Shown here: piece after piece, positions 1-9,525 of the stretch
Layout: each line of letters starts with the position of its first letter
How positions within the stretch are numbered: the first letter of the stretch is position 1
Assembly (NCBI GenBank): GCA_014382365.1
Contig: JACNJW010000039.1
Location: 186,001-250,000 of the forward strand
Origin: SAR324 cluster bacterium
GTDB lineage: Bacteria > SAR324 > NAC60-12
Direction: 5' to 3'
DNA: 64,000 nucleotides
Notes under the pieces: model-generated
What the model was told of the DNA's origin: nothing
The model's input: only the letters and a program-made list of their open reading frames with translations
Database searches by the model: none
Made by a program: the position numbers and the translations under genes

Positions 1-453
<453 letters not shown>

Positions 454-513
454 TTTATCGTCTTTGAGTAAAAGTTTAGAATTATAGGTTGATAGCAGTT
501 TCTGCAAATATAA

Positions 514-1929
514 TCATGGCAGGTGACGGATCTGAATAGCATCAATTTTTCCTGAACCTGCCAGCACATCAGAAATGACCACAACCTTTTCTTCAGACTG
601 AAAACCCTCCTTTGTCTTGAGTACGTTGAATGCAGTTTGCAGAGTCTTTTCTGGATCCTGACTGAAGGCAATTCTGAACGGGCGGATCCCACGCCCCATC
701 ATCATTGTTCTACGCGCCTGGCTGACATTTGTGAAGGCAAAAATGTTACTAAAAACAGGACGGCAGTTACAAACTAAATCAGCCATTATACCACGTCTTG
801 TAATCACAACGATACAGCGTGCGTCCAGAGATTGAGCCAGTTCAACAGCTGCCAGAGACAATTTTTGTTTGTCACTCTCAGTATTTAGTTTGTCTACAAA
901 ACGCAATCCAGGATGCTTTTCAACGTTTTCTGCTATATTAACCAACTGATCGATACAACGTAAAGGATATTTTCCAATAGTTGTTTCTCCGGATAACATA
1001 ACTGCGTCCACTTCTTCATAGACAGCATTGGCTACGTCTGTCACTTCTGCACGCGTAGGGATTGGATTTGAAATCATGGATTCAAGCAGGTGTGTCGCAA
1101 CAATTACTCTCTTACCCTGTTCCGAACAAGAGCGGACAATTCTACGCTGCACAGTGGGGACAGTATGGATTGGGATTTCAATCCCCAGATCACCTCTTGC
1201 TACCATAACACCATCAACTTCTTTTATAATATCATTGACGTTTTCTACTCCTTCCTGATCTTCAATTTTTGCGATGATCTTAATTTTGCCGACTTTATCT
1301 GCAAGTATTTCCTTCAATTGAAGGATATCTGAAGCTTCCCTGACAAATGAAAGCGCAATGTAATCTACATCATTCTTGATGCCGAACAAAATGTCTCTAC
1401 GGTCTTTTTGAGTGATAGCGGGGAGATTAACTCGAACTCCAGGCAGATTTACATGTCGTTTGCTCTTGAGTACACCTCCGTCAAGTACACGACAGCGCAT
1501 CATGCGTTCATGTTTTTCTAAAACCTCCAAATTAATCAAACCATTGTCAACAGTAATTTTATCTCCAGCCAGGACAGTGCTGATCAAATCATCATAGTCA
1601 ATATGAATGGATGTTTCTTCTGCTTCACTCTCTCCACGGACAACAATTGAAATTACTGAACCTTTTTTTAAGTCTAAATCAGATGCTAAATGGCCTGTAC
1701 GTATTTCTGGACCTTGTGTATCCAGTAGGATTGCCACAGGAAATTTTACTTGACGGTTGAGGGTCTTTATATGCTTAATTACTCGTTGATGCCAATCGTG
1801 AGACCCATGAGACATGTTAAGTCTGGCAATGTTCATGCCTGCTCCAGCCATGCGCTGCAGCATTTCAAAAGACTCAGTCTCTGGTCCAATTGTGCATATT
1901 ATTTTGGTTTTTATCCGCCTGTCATCCAT
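514..1929 (-). CDS. pyk: Pyruvate kinase
   Basis: Converts phosphoenolpyruvate and ADP to pyruvate and ATP in the cytoplasm. The 471-residue protein is full length for the family. It begins with RRIKTKIICTIGP, followed by the NMSHG segment, the catalytic Lys in IAKIE, the metal-binding MVARGDLGIE segment and ATHLLESM...PTRAE, with the variable B domain near residues 70-165. The C-terminal regulatory domain is complete. The gene stands alone, convergent with the thiolase and divergent from mtnA across about 265 bases that must hold both promoters. The Met-Asp-Asp start sits directly before the conserved N-terminus, so this start is preferred. Confidence 0.97.
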   Translation of the reverse strand: MDDRRIKTKIICTIGPETESFEMLQRMAGAGMNIARLNMSHGSHDWHQRVIKHIKTLNRQVKFPVAILLDTQGPEIRTGHLASDLDLKKGSVISIVVRGESEAEETSIHIDYDDLISTVLAGDKITVDNGLINLEVLEKHERMMRCRVLDGGVLKSKRHVNLPGVRVNLPAITQKDRRDILFGIKNDVDYIALSFVREASDILQLKEILADKVGKIKIIAKIEDQEGVENVNDIIKEVDGVMVARGDLGIEIPIHTVPTVQRRIVRSCSEQGKRVIVATHLLESMISNPIPTRAEVTDVANAVYEEVDAVMLSGETTIGKYPLRCIDQLVNIAENVEKHPGLRFVDKLNTESDKQKLSLAAVELAQSLDARCIVVITRRGIMADLVCNCRPVFSNIFAFTNVSQARRTMMMGRGIRPFRIAFSQDPEKTLQTAFNVLKTKEGFQSEEKVVVISDVLAGSGKIDAIQIRHLP

Positions 1930-2194
1930 GAAAATAATTTACCTGAAAAAATTAAATAGAATTATATTGTTAAAAAATATTGAGAGTTAGAATTCGTATT
2001 ATACTAGAAAATATAAAAGTTTGCAGGAAAACAACAAGTGAAAGACTGAGATAATCCAGTTATTGAAGAATACCATCATTATTTGTAGCATAACCAATAA
2101 ATGTTTTTGATTTGAGCAATGTAGGTGATTGTGTTGTGATTATGTGTCGATTAAAACAGTATTACAGCAACATAACAAAAGTTGAAGAATTACT

Positions 2195-3238
2195 ATGACA
2201 CAACTTCCACAAACCATACGCTGGAACGAAGGCACTCTTTATTTACTTGACCAGACAAAATTGCCTCTTGAGGTTGTTGAAGAAAAGCAGGAAACAGCAG
2301 AGCAGATTTGGAATTCAATTGAACAACTAAAAGTGCGAGGTGCACCTGCAATTGGTGTCGCAGGAGCTTACGGTTTGTTGGTTGCAATTCAGAAAAATAC
2401 TGGATTGAATAAAGAAGAATTTTTACAGAAGATTGAAGAAAAAGCGGATTATCTTGACAGCGCCCGGCCGACAGCAGTCAATTTAAAGTGGGCACTTGAC
2501 CGTATGCAGAACAGTGCAAAATTGTTTCCGGGAGCTGAATCAAAAGACTTATACAAGCATCTTGAAGAAGAGGCTATACGTATTCATGAAGAAGATGTCC
2601 AATTGTGTTTAAAAATGGGAGTCAATGGTGTAGGACTGATCAAAGAAGGGATGGGAGTCTTAACCCACTGTAATGCCGGTGCACTTGCCACAACAGGGAT
2701 AGGAACAGCAACTGCCCCAATGTATTTGGCTCATCAAAGTGGCGTTAAGTTTCGAGTCTATGCAGATGAAACGAGGCCATTGCTTCAGGGGGCGAGATTG
2801 ACAAGTTGGGAGCTTCAGCAATCCGGACTGGACGTAACTTTGCTGACAGACAATATGGCTGCACATATTATGTCAAAGGGATTAATAGATTTGGTGATAA
2901 CGGGAACTGACCGCGTGGCAGCCAATGGAGATGTGGCCAACAAAATTGGTACTCATGGAGTTGCGATTTTGGCAAAATATTTTGGAATACCCTTTTATGT
3001 GGCCTGTCCCTATTCTACGATAGACTTAAATACAACTGAAGGCAGTGAAATTGTAATTGAAGAAAGAAAAGCAGAAGAAGTTACTCATTTTGGTTTAAGG
3101 AGAACGGCGCCGGAGAAGATCAAGACTTGTAACCCTGCTTTTGACGTAACTCCCAAGGAACTGGTGACTGGTCTAATTACGGAAAAAGGGATTATTCGTG
3201 CACCTTTTGGTGATAATTTGAGTAAAGAATATCTTTAA
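2195..3238 (+). CDS. mtnA: S-methyl-5-thioribose-1-phosphate isomerase
   Basis: Isomerises 5-methylthioribose-1-phosphate to methylthioribulose-1-phosphate in salvage of methylthioadenosine. The 347 residues carry the family hallmarks: RGAPAIGVAGAYG, HCNAGALAT with the catalytic Cys at residue 159, ETRPLLQGARLT, and TGTDRVAANGD with the catalytic Asp at 239. The spacing matches characterised MtnA enzymes and excludes the regulatory eIF2B branch. The next gene, 17 bases downstream, encodes a class II aldolase fused to a dehydrogenase. That order is expected if the ketose phosphate is cut by an aldolase rather than dehydrated through the classical MtnB-C-D route. No mtnC, mtnD, mtnK or mtnP is present in the window. 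Confidence 0.95.
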   Translation: MTQLPQTIRWNEGTLYLLDQTKLPLEVVEEKQETAEQIWNSIEQLKVRGAPAIGVAGAYGLLVAIQKNTGLNKEEFLQKIEEKADYLDSARPTAVNLKWALDRMQNSAKLFPGAESKDLYKHLEEEAIRIHEEDVQLCLKMGVNGVGLIKEGMGVLTHCNAGALATTGIGTATAPMYLAHQSGVKFRVYADETRPLLQGARLTSWELQQSGLDVTLLTDNMAAHIMSKGLIDLVITGTDRVAANGDVANKIGTHGVAILAKYFGIPFYVACPYSTIDLNTTEGSEIVIEERKAEEVTHFGLRRTAPEKIKTCNPAFDVTPKELVTGLITEKGIIRAPFGDNLSKEYL

Positions 3239-3255
3239 AACGAAAAATACTAATC

Positions 3256-5289
3256 ATGAAAAACTTGTGGGATCAAGGTGTTGCAAAACAGTTTGAAGAA
3301 GACTCACTCCAGATGCGGGTTTATTCTTCAAATTTATTGGGGCAAAATACTGATCTGGTACTGCACGGTGGCGGAAATACTTCAGTCAAGCTCAAACAGA
3401 CAAATTTGTTTGGCGAAGAAGAAGTCATTCTGTATGTCAAAGGCAGCGGCTGGAATTTAGCTACGATAGAAGCAGCAGGTTTTTCAGCACTTCGTCTGGA
3501 TTCACTGCAGAAATTAGCAAAACTTGAAAATATCAGCGATGCTGAAATGATACGTCAGCAGCAAATAGCTATGATAAATCCTGATGCCCCAAGTCCTTCT
3601 GTAGAAGCTTTGCTGCATGCCATCATACCTTTCAGCTGGATAGATCATACACATGCGGATGCAGTTGTAACTATTTCAAACACGGATAAAGGTGAGAAAC
3701 TTCTGCGGGATTTGTATGGGGAGCGTTTAATTGTCATTCCTTATGTTCTGCCTGGATTCAAACTGGCTCAAACGGTGCTGAAAATTACAGAGAAGCTGAA
3801 CTGCAAACAGTACGAAGGTATGTTGCTGCTAAACCATGGAATAATTTCGTTTGCTGAAAGTGCCCGTGAAAGTTATACACGGATGATTGATTTGGTTTCA
3901 CAGGCTGAAAAGTATCTCAATAAATATAATTCTGTCTCCTCTTCGTCATCTTTTGTTACAGTTCCGGAGAATGCAGATTCACAAAAACAGGTGCTTCAAA
4001 CACTTGCCCGTATTCGTCGCAAGGTTTCTGAAATTCGTGGGTCAGCAATGCTGGCACAACTGGACAACAACTCCGGAGCTTGCAATTTTGCGGGTTTAGC
4101 GAATGTCAAAGAGATTGCGACTCGCGGACCAATTACATCTGATCACTTGATCCGTACCAAACCAATTCCACTAATTGTCGATGCTGTAAATCCTGATCGA
4201 GTTGTTGATGAATTTGCAGCAGAATATACTGCATATTTTGAAAGGAATTCAAATGGACATCAATCTTGTTTAGATTGTGCACCGCGTTGGGCTGTTTGGC
4301 CCGAATCCACAGCAATGCCTGCTCAGGGCACGATTTCTTTTGGGAAGAACTTGTGTGAATCGGAAATTGTGGCAGATATTGTGGAACATACGCTGAAAGC
4401 AATTCAGCAGGCAGAACGATTAGGGGGTTGGAATCCGGTTGCAGAAACACATTTGTTTGAAGCGGAGTACTGGGAATTACAGCAGGCAAAATTGACAAAC
4501 AACTCTCTGCTGCCAGTCGAAATGAAAGCACTGGAATTTGAGGGGAAAATAGCACTTGTCTCGGGGGCTGCCAGTGGAATAGGATTGGCGTGTGCCCGTG
4601 AATTACGCGAACAGGGTGCAGTTGTTGTCGGTTTGGATTTGAATCCGGAAATCGTGAATATTTTGTCTGCAGCAGGAATGATGGGACTCGAATGCAATGT
4701 GACTGATCAGGAAGCTGTCCGGAAGGCAGTTGAGGAAACTGTTCGGAAATTTGGCGGTTTGGATATTTTGGTGTTAAATGCCGGAACCTTTCCTGCGGGG
4801 CAGACGATAGAGGAAATGGATGAGAAAACTTGGAGTAAAAGTCTGGCCATCAATTTGACGGCACCACAGCAACTTCTGCAGGCGTGTGTTCCCTTTTTGA
4901 AAGAAGGAATTGAGCCAGCCGTAGTCTTCATGGCTTCCCGGAATGTACCTGCTCCTGGTCCAGGTGCTTCCGCATATTCAGTACCAAAAGCAGGTCAGAC
5001 TCAATTGGCAAGAATTGCTGCCATGGAGTTGGGAAAATTTGGGATCCGAGTAAATATTCTTCATCCGGATTGTGTCTATGATACAGGATTGTGGACTCCG
5101 GAGGCTCTGGAGCGCTCCGCAAAACGTTATGGTTTAACGGTTGAAGAATACAAAGGACGAAATGTTTTGAAAATTGATGTCAAAACAAAAGAAGTTGCAC
5201 GGATGGTTTGTGCGATGGCCGGTTCGGTTTTTGCGAAAACCACAGGAGCGCAAATTCCGATTGACGGTGGAAATGAACGGGTGATTTAA
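3256..5289 (+). CDS. Class II aldolase / short-chain dehydrogenase fusion
   Basis: A 677-residue two-domain protein. Residues about 1-420 form a class II (zinc) aldolase/adducin domain with GGGNTSVK, HTHADAV as likely metal ligands and LLNHGII. Residues about 425-677 form a short-chain dehydrogenase with the nucleotide-binding segment GAASGIG, the LNAG strand and a YSVPK catalytic Tyr/Lys pair. The architecture resembles bifunctional rhamnulose-1-phosphate aldolase/lactaldehyde dehydrogenase proteins. Coming directly after mtnA, it could cut methylthioribulose-1-phosphate into dihydroxyacetone phosphate and methylthioacetaldehyde, then reduce or oxidise the aldehyde in the same polypeptide. 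That substrate is inferred; rhamnulose or another deoxyketose phosphate is the alternative. Confidence 0.88.
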   Translation: MKNLWDQGVAKQFEEDSLQMRVYSSNLLGQNTDLVLHGGGNTSVKLKQTNLFGEEEVILYVKGSGWNLATIEAAGFSALRLDSLQKLAKLENISDAEMIRQQQIAMINPDAPSPSVEALLHAIIPFSWIDHTHADAVVTISNTDKGEKLLRDLYGERLIVIPYVLPGFKLAQTVLKITEKLNCKQYEGMLLLNHGIISFAESARESYTRMIDLVSQAEKYLNKYNSVSSSSSFVTVPENADSQKQVLQTLARIRRKVSEIRGSAMLAQLDNNSGACNFAGLANVKEIATRGPITSDHLIRTKPIPLIVDAVNPDRVVDEFAAEYTAYFERNSNGHQSCLDCAPRWAVWPESTAMPAQGTISFGKNLCESEIVADIVEHTLKAIQQAERLGGWNPVAETHLFEAEYWELQQAKLTNNSLLPVEMKALEFEGKIALVSGAASGIGLACARELREQGAVVVGLDLNPEIVNILSAAGMMGLECNVTDQEAVRKAVEETVRKFGGLDILVLNAGTFPAGQTIEEMDEKTWSKSLAINLTAPQQLLQACVPFLKEGIEPAVVFMASRNVPAPGPGASAYSVPKAGQTQLARIAAMELGKFGIRVNILHPDCVYDTGLWTPEALERSAKRYGLTVEEYKGRNVLKIDVKTKEVARMVCAMAGSVFAKTTGAQIPIDGGNERVI

Positions 5290-5328
5290 TACACTCAAAA
5301 AACAATATTTTTATTAAAAGGGAACAAA

Positions 5329-6210
5329 ATGGCTGACTTAGATGCAGTTAAAGAAACTAAAGAATACTATTTAGATATCCCTCAAAAATCTGAAGCATTT
5401 TATCTGAAAGGTTCAAATGCACTGGGTTGGGGTATGCAAAACCGTCTGGCGCGTATTTTTAATCCAAAAACTGGCAGGACAGTTATGTTGGCCTTTGATC
5501 ACGGATATTTTCAGGGTGCGACAACCGGTTTGGAGAGGATTGATGTGAACATCATGCCGCTGGCTCCATATGCAGACACGCTAATGTTGACACGTGGAAT
5601 TTTACGAAGCGTTGTTTCTCCTTCGATGACACAGGCCATTGTCATGCGCGCATCCGGAGGAACGAGTATGCTTAAGGAACTTTCAAATGAGGAAATCGCA
5701 GTTGACATTGAGGACTCAATCCGGATGAATGTTGCTGCGATGGCAGTCCAAGTTTTTATTGGTGGAGAGCATGAAAAGCAATCCATTATCAACATGACCA
5801 AACTTGTTGATCAGGGAACCCGTTATGGAATTCCAACTTTAGCTGTGACTGCAGTTGGTAAAGAGATGGTGCGGGACGCCCGTTATTTCAGGCTGGCAAC
5901 CAGAATTTGTGCTGAGCTTGGTGCTCATTATGTTAAAACATATTATGTTGAAAAAGATTTTGAAACAGTTACAGCCAGTTGTCCGGTACCGATTGTGATT
6001 GCCGGTGGTAAAAAATTACCTGAACTGGATGCATTGAAAATGGCCTATAATGCAATACAGCAGGGTGCAGCAGGTGTGGATATGGGCCGCAATATCTTTC
6101 AGTCTGAAGCACCGGTCTCCATGATACAGGCTGTGAGAGCCGTGGTTCATGATAATGAATCTCCTGAAAAAGCCTTTGAGCTCTACAAAACCCTCAAAGC
6201 TGAAGCCTGA
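5329..6210 (+). CDS. lsrF: LsrF-family thiolase/aldolase (class I aldolase fold)
   Basis: The 293-residue protein is close to enterobacterial LsrF over its whole length: the MADLD start, [20 protein letters not shown], the KTYYVEK segment with the likely Schiff-base Lys, [11 protein letters not shown] and [10 protein letters not shown]. LsrF transfers an acetyl group from phosphorylated, isomerised autoinducer-2 to CoA, releasing dihydroxyacetone phosphate. No lsrK, lsrG or Lsr transporter gene lies nearby. Instead it is the third gene after mtnA and the aldolase fusion, so it may act on another ketopentose phosphate or diketone. An AAAGGGA ribosome binding site precedes the ATG, and a strong terminator follows. 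Confidence 0.92.
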   Translation: MADLDAVKETKEYYLDIPQKSEAFYLKGSNALGWGMQNRLARIFNPKTGRTVMLAFDHGYFQGATTGLERIDVNIMPLAPYADTLMLTRGILRSVVSPSMTQAIVMRASGGTSMLKELSNEEIAVDIEDSIRMNVAAMAVQVFIGGEHEKQSIINMTKLVDQGTRYGIPTLAVTAVGKEMVRDARYFRLATRICAELGAHYVKTYYVEKDFETVTASCPVPIVIAGGKKLPELDALKMAYNAIQQGAAGVDMGRNIFQSEAPVSMIQAVRAVVHDNESPEKAFELYKTLKAEA

Positions 6211-6232
6211 TTTCAGGCAAAAACCTCTCTAA

Positions 6233-6281
6233 ACTTAAACCGGCAAATTGAAGCCGGTTTAAGTCCTCCTCTTCTTTTTAT
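6233..6281 (+). terminator. Rho-independent terminator after lsrF
   Basis: A 12-bp perfect stem (ACTTAAACCGGC pairing with GCCGGTTTAAGT, 6233-6244 and 6253-6264) with an 8-base loop, followed by a C/T-rich run ending in a T tract. It closes the mtnA-aldolase-lsrF unit and separates it from korA. Confidence 0.85.
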
Positions 6282-6470
6282 TTCCCAAAAATGCTACTTT
6301 GTATAATTACATAGCAGCCACAAAAGTGCTCATAATCACCAGATAGAATTTTGTTGATTTTATTAGTAAATTTCCGAATAGTCCGGTAAGAAATGATTTG
6401 ATAATATATAGATTATCTTTTTAATTTATATGGAAATTTAGTACTCGGAATTGAATCAGGAGAAACAATC

Positions 6471-8381
6471 ATGTTGAAGGGAAATTCAGACGAATTAGCT
6501 GCTCCGGAAAATGTTAGTTCAGGTGAAGAAAAAACTGGAATCAAGGTCATGCCAGTTGAAGAATGTATAGTGGAGATTGTAAGTGATGCAGGTGAAGGTG
6601 CTCAGAAAGCAGGTCAAAGCTTCGGTTCAGTCTCGGCCAAAATGGGTAATGGTGTGTGGACTGTTGAAATTATTCCTGCAGAAGTGCAGCCTCCGGCACG
6701 TTCAAGAGCAGGTGCTTCTGGTATAAGAATTCGTTTTGGTTCAGATAAAGTTACCAACATGGGTGATGAAGCTGATTTGGTAGTAGCCTTCAATGAGCAG
6801 GTACTTTATGGACGAATAGATCAGAAAGCTTACAGGGAGGGTACCATTATCTTAATTGAATCGAAATGGAAAGAAAGTAAGGTCCCTGAAATACAGGAAG
6901 AATATGCACTGGCCATGCAGGAATTTAAACAATATGGTTTTGATGTTCGTGAAATACGGATGGAAGAAGAATGTCTTAAATTTGTAGAAAATCCCTCAAA
7001 AGGCAAAAATATGTGGGTGTTGGGGATGCTCTGCTCTATTTATGCACGTGATATTGAAAAAGCAGAAGCGCAAATTCGACACACTTTCCGGCGCAAATCA
7101 AAAAAAATTATCGAAAGCAATTTGCTTTTGTTGAATGCAGGATATAATTGGGCATCGAAAAATTTAAATTTGCGCTTTCAGATTCTTAGTGAAGCAGAGA
7201 GTGTTTCAAAAGTTGTGATGAACGGAAACGAAGCAGTGGGAATGGGAGTAATGGCAGCCGGAATTGAGGTTTGTTCAATGTATCCAATCACACCGGCAAC
7301 CTCAGTAACGCATTATCTCTCAGAAGTATTTGAAAAATCCGGTGGGTTAGTGCATCAGGCAGAAGATGAAATTGCAGCAATCGGTTTTGCAATTGGTGCT
7401 TCTTATGCCGGTAAAACTGCGGTTACAGTTACTTCTGGGCCGGGTATGGCACTCAAAACTGAATTCATCGGTCTGGCTACAATGGCGGAAGTTCCTTTGG
7501 TTATTGTAAATGTTCAACGTGGAGGTCCATCAACAGGATTGCCTACAAAAGTCGAACAGGGAGATTTGCTTTCTGCTATTTTTGGACAACCTGGAGATAC
7601 TCCTACAGTAGTTTTGGCCCCAGCTACGATTGAGGAGTGTTATCATTTTGTAATTCTCTCCAGACAACTTGCTGAAGCATTTCGAATGCCGGTGATTATG
7701 CTCACAGATGCAAATCTGGCAACAGGTGTTCAGCCCTTTACCCGCCCGGAAATCAATCTGGACTCCTTCTCACCTCCAATAGACCAAAGTCCCTGGAAAA
7801 AAGAAATTAGACCATATGAATGGGATGAAAAAACTGGGCTCTCCCAACGGCCAATTCCAGGTCAGTCTGATGGAATGTATGTTTTGACGGGTCTGGCTCA
7901 TGATGAAGAAAGCCATGTTGCCTATGATTCACATATCAATCAACTTGGCTGTAATCGTCGAAGCCGAAAAATGGCTGCTATCTTCAAAACGCTCTCTCCT
8001 CCAACTGTTAATGGTGATGAAAAAGGCGATTTACTGGTTGTCGGTTGGGGTTCTACGCTGGGAGCTATTGAGGAAGCAGTGAACAAGGCCAGGCAAATGG
8101 GTGGCAGTGTTTCTTCACTCCACCTGCGTTTCCTTTCACCAATAGAACCTGGTCTGGAAAAAATATTCAAACGTTTCAAAAAAGTAATGACTGTGGAAAT
8201 TAATTATGGTGATGAAGAAAATGATCCCCTGATAACTTCGGAAAACAGGAGACGTTCTCAATTATCATGGTTTTTACGTGCTCATACTTTGACTGATGTA
8301 GATTTTTTGGCACACATTCATGGCCAACCGATGCGACCTGGTTTTATTTTACAACGTTTGAAAAAAGAACTTGGTTTATGA
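6471..8381 (+). CDS. korA: 2-oxoacid:acceptor oxidoreductase, fused gamma-alpha subunit
   Basis: Together with the next gene it forms a CoA-dependent 2-oxoacid oxidoreductase that yields acyl-CoA, CO2 and low-potential electrons. Residues about 35-190 are the gamma domain (SDAGEGAQKAG, VTNMGDEADLVVAFNE). Residues from about 249 are the alpha domain (MNGNEAVGMG, SMYPITPAT, TSGPGMALKTEF, GGPSTGLPTKVEQGD). The sequence pattern points to the 2-oxoglutarate class, but pyruvate or branched 2-oxoacids remain possible. A GGAG site precedes the ATG. It is the first gene of a 16-kb block ending in rnfA and contains no Fe-S motif of its own. Confidence 0.92.
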   Translation: MLKGNSDELAAPENVSSGEEKTGIKVMPVEECIVEIVSDAGEGAQKAGQSFGSVSAKMGNGVWTVEIIPAEVQPPARSRAGASGIRIRFGSDKVTNMGDEADLVVAFNEQVLYGRIDQKAYREGTIILIESKWKESKVPEIQEEYALAMQEFKQYGFDVREIRMEEECLKFVENPSKGKNMWVLGMLCSIYARDIEKAEAQIRHTFRRKSKKIIESNLLLLNAGYNWASKNLNLRFQILSEAESVSKVVMNGNEAVGMGVMAAGIEVCSMYPITPATSVTHYLSEVFEKSGGLVHQAEDEIAAIGFAIGASYAGKTAVTVTSGPGMALKTEFIGLATMAEVPLVIVNVQRGGPSTGLPTKVEQGDLLSAIFGQPGDTPTVVLAPATIEECYHFVILSRQLAEAFRMPVIMLTDANLATGVQPFTRPEINLDSFSPPIDQSPWKKEIRPYEWDEKTGLSQRPIPGQSDGMYVLTGLAHDEESHVAYDSHINQLGCNRRSRKMAAIFKTLSPPTVNGDEKGDLLVVGWGSTLGAIEEAVNKARQMGGSVSSLHLRFLSPIEPGLEKIFKRFKKVMTVEINYGDEENDPLITSENRRRSQLSWFLRAHTLTDVDFLAHIHGQPMRPGFILQRLKKELGL

Positions 8382-8464
8382 TGAGTTTGCAAGAACAAAA
8401 TCAGCAGTTAATTAGGATTATAATTTCTAAAATATAAATCTCAATACTTAACAAAAAGGCAACT

Positions 8465-9418
8465 ATGTTTGGTTTACAAAGTGAGTGCATGCTGCATGTC
8501 CCTGAGCAGTACCATACGCTTTCCGATTATGAAGGAGCACAACCCCGTTGGTGCCCCAGTTGCGGTGATCATGCAGTTTTGACTGCAGTACAGAAAGTTT
8601 GTCGCGAAAAACAGCTTCCTCCGGAAAAAACAGTCTTTGTCTCAGGAATTGGCTGCTCCAGCCGGTTTCCGCATTATATGCGCACTTATGGTTTTCATGG
8701 TCTACACGGACGACCATTCCCTGTTGCAGAAGGCATCAAATTCAGACGTCCTGATTTGGATGTGTTTGTAGCCACTGGTGATGGTGACTGCTGTTCAATC
8801 GGAGCCGGACACTGGATTCATGCAATTCGTTATAATATGAATATGACTGTAATGCTGCTCGATAATGAGATTTACGGTTTGACTAAAATGCAGACCTCAC
8901 CAACTTCCAGAAAGGGGACAATTTCAAATACTCATCCTCATGGTTCTATCCTTCCACCCATCAACCCGCTGGTTACAACTCTTGGAGTAGCAAATGTGTC
9001 TTTTGTAGCACAGACGGTGGATTGGAATCCTGCCCACGTTTTCAGCACATTGATGGCAGCACATGCTCATCCGGGTTTTTCTTTTGTACGCATACTTCAA
9101 CGCTGTCCTCATTTTAGCCCGAATTTGTACTCTGATGAAATCAGTAATCCGGATTTGACGGTTCTGTTGACACACGAAAATGGGATTGAGGCAATTCCGG
9201 AAGTACAGAAAATGTACAAAAACTCGGTTGAACATGATCCAGCAGATATAAATCAGGCTCGTGAATTGGCTCAACGCGAGGATCTGGTACCGATTGGTTT
9301 GTTTTATTGTAATCCGGAACAAGAGCAATATGATAAATATGGAGCTTCAAACATCGGATTCTCTCCTCAGCAAAAATCAGATGCTCTGAACGTTGAATTA
9401 GATAAATACGCTGTTTAG
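8465..9418 (+). CDS. korB: 2-oxoacid:acceptor oxidoreductase, beta subunit (TPP-binding)
   Basis: The catalytic thiamine-diphosphate subunit partnering KorA. In 317 residues it shows WCPSCGDHAV (Cys 30 and 33), SGIGCSSRFP with a further Cys, and the intact TPP/Mg motif GDGD at residues 105-108, followed by the expected Asn in LLDNEIYG. This intact motif contrasts with the two PFOR-like proteins downstream, which have lost it. No separate ferredoxin-like delta subunit follows. The next gene ends in a ferredoxin domain and may supply that function. The gene lies 83 bases after korA and is followed by a 12-bp hairpin before the next gene. Confidence 0.94.
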   Translation: MFGLQSECMLHVPEQYHTLSDYEGAQPRWCPSCGDHAVLTAVQKVCREKQLPPEKTVFVSGIGCSSRFPHYMRTYGFHGLHGRPFPVAEGIKFRRPDLDVFVATGDGDCCSIGAGHWIHAIRYNMNMTVMLLDNEIYGLTKMQTSPTSRKGTISNTHPHGSILPPINPLVTTLGVANVSFVAQTVDWNPAHVFSTLMAAHAHPGFSFVRILQRCPHFSPNLYSDEISNPDLTVLLTHENGIEAIPEVQKMYKNSVEHDPADINQARELAQREDLVPIGLFYCNPEQEQYDKYGASNIGFSPQQKSDALNVELDKYAV

Positions 9419-9422
9419 ATTT

Positions 9423-9463
9423 GATGAAGTCAGTTGACGGATTGTGTAAAGACTGACTTCATC
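9423..9463 (+). other. Intercistronic hairpin after korB
   Basis: GATGAAGTCAGT (9423-9434) pairs perfectly with ACTGACTTCATC (9452-9463) around a 17-base loop. No T-run follows, so this is more likely a processing, stabilising or rho-related element than an intrinsic terminator. Confidence 0.6.
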
Positions 9464-9525
9464 TGTAGAACCAGCAGTCGTAAAACAAATTATTTGCATA
9501 AAACCATACAGTTTGAAAAATCTTT

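Noticed and set aside
5329-6210. Evidence for an autoinducer-2 uptake system
   Set aside because: Only lsrF is present; no lsrK, lsrG, lsrR or transporter genes nearby, so an AI-2 system cannot be claimed.
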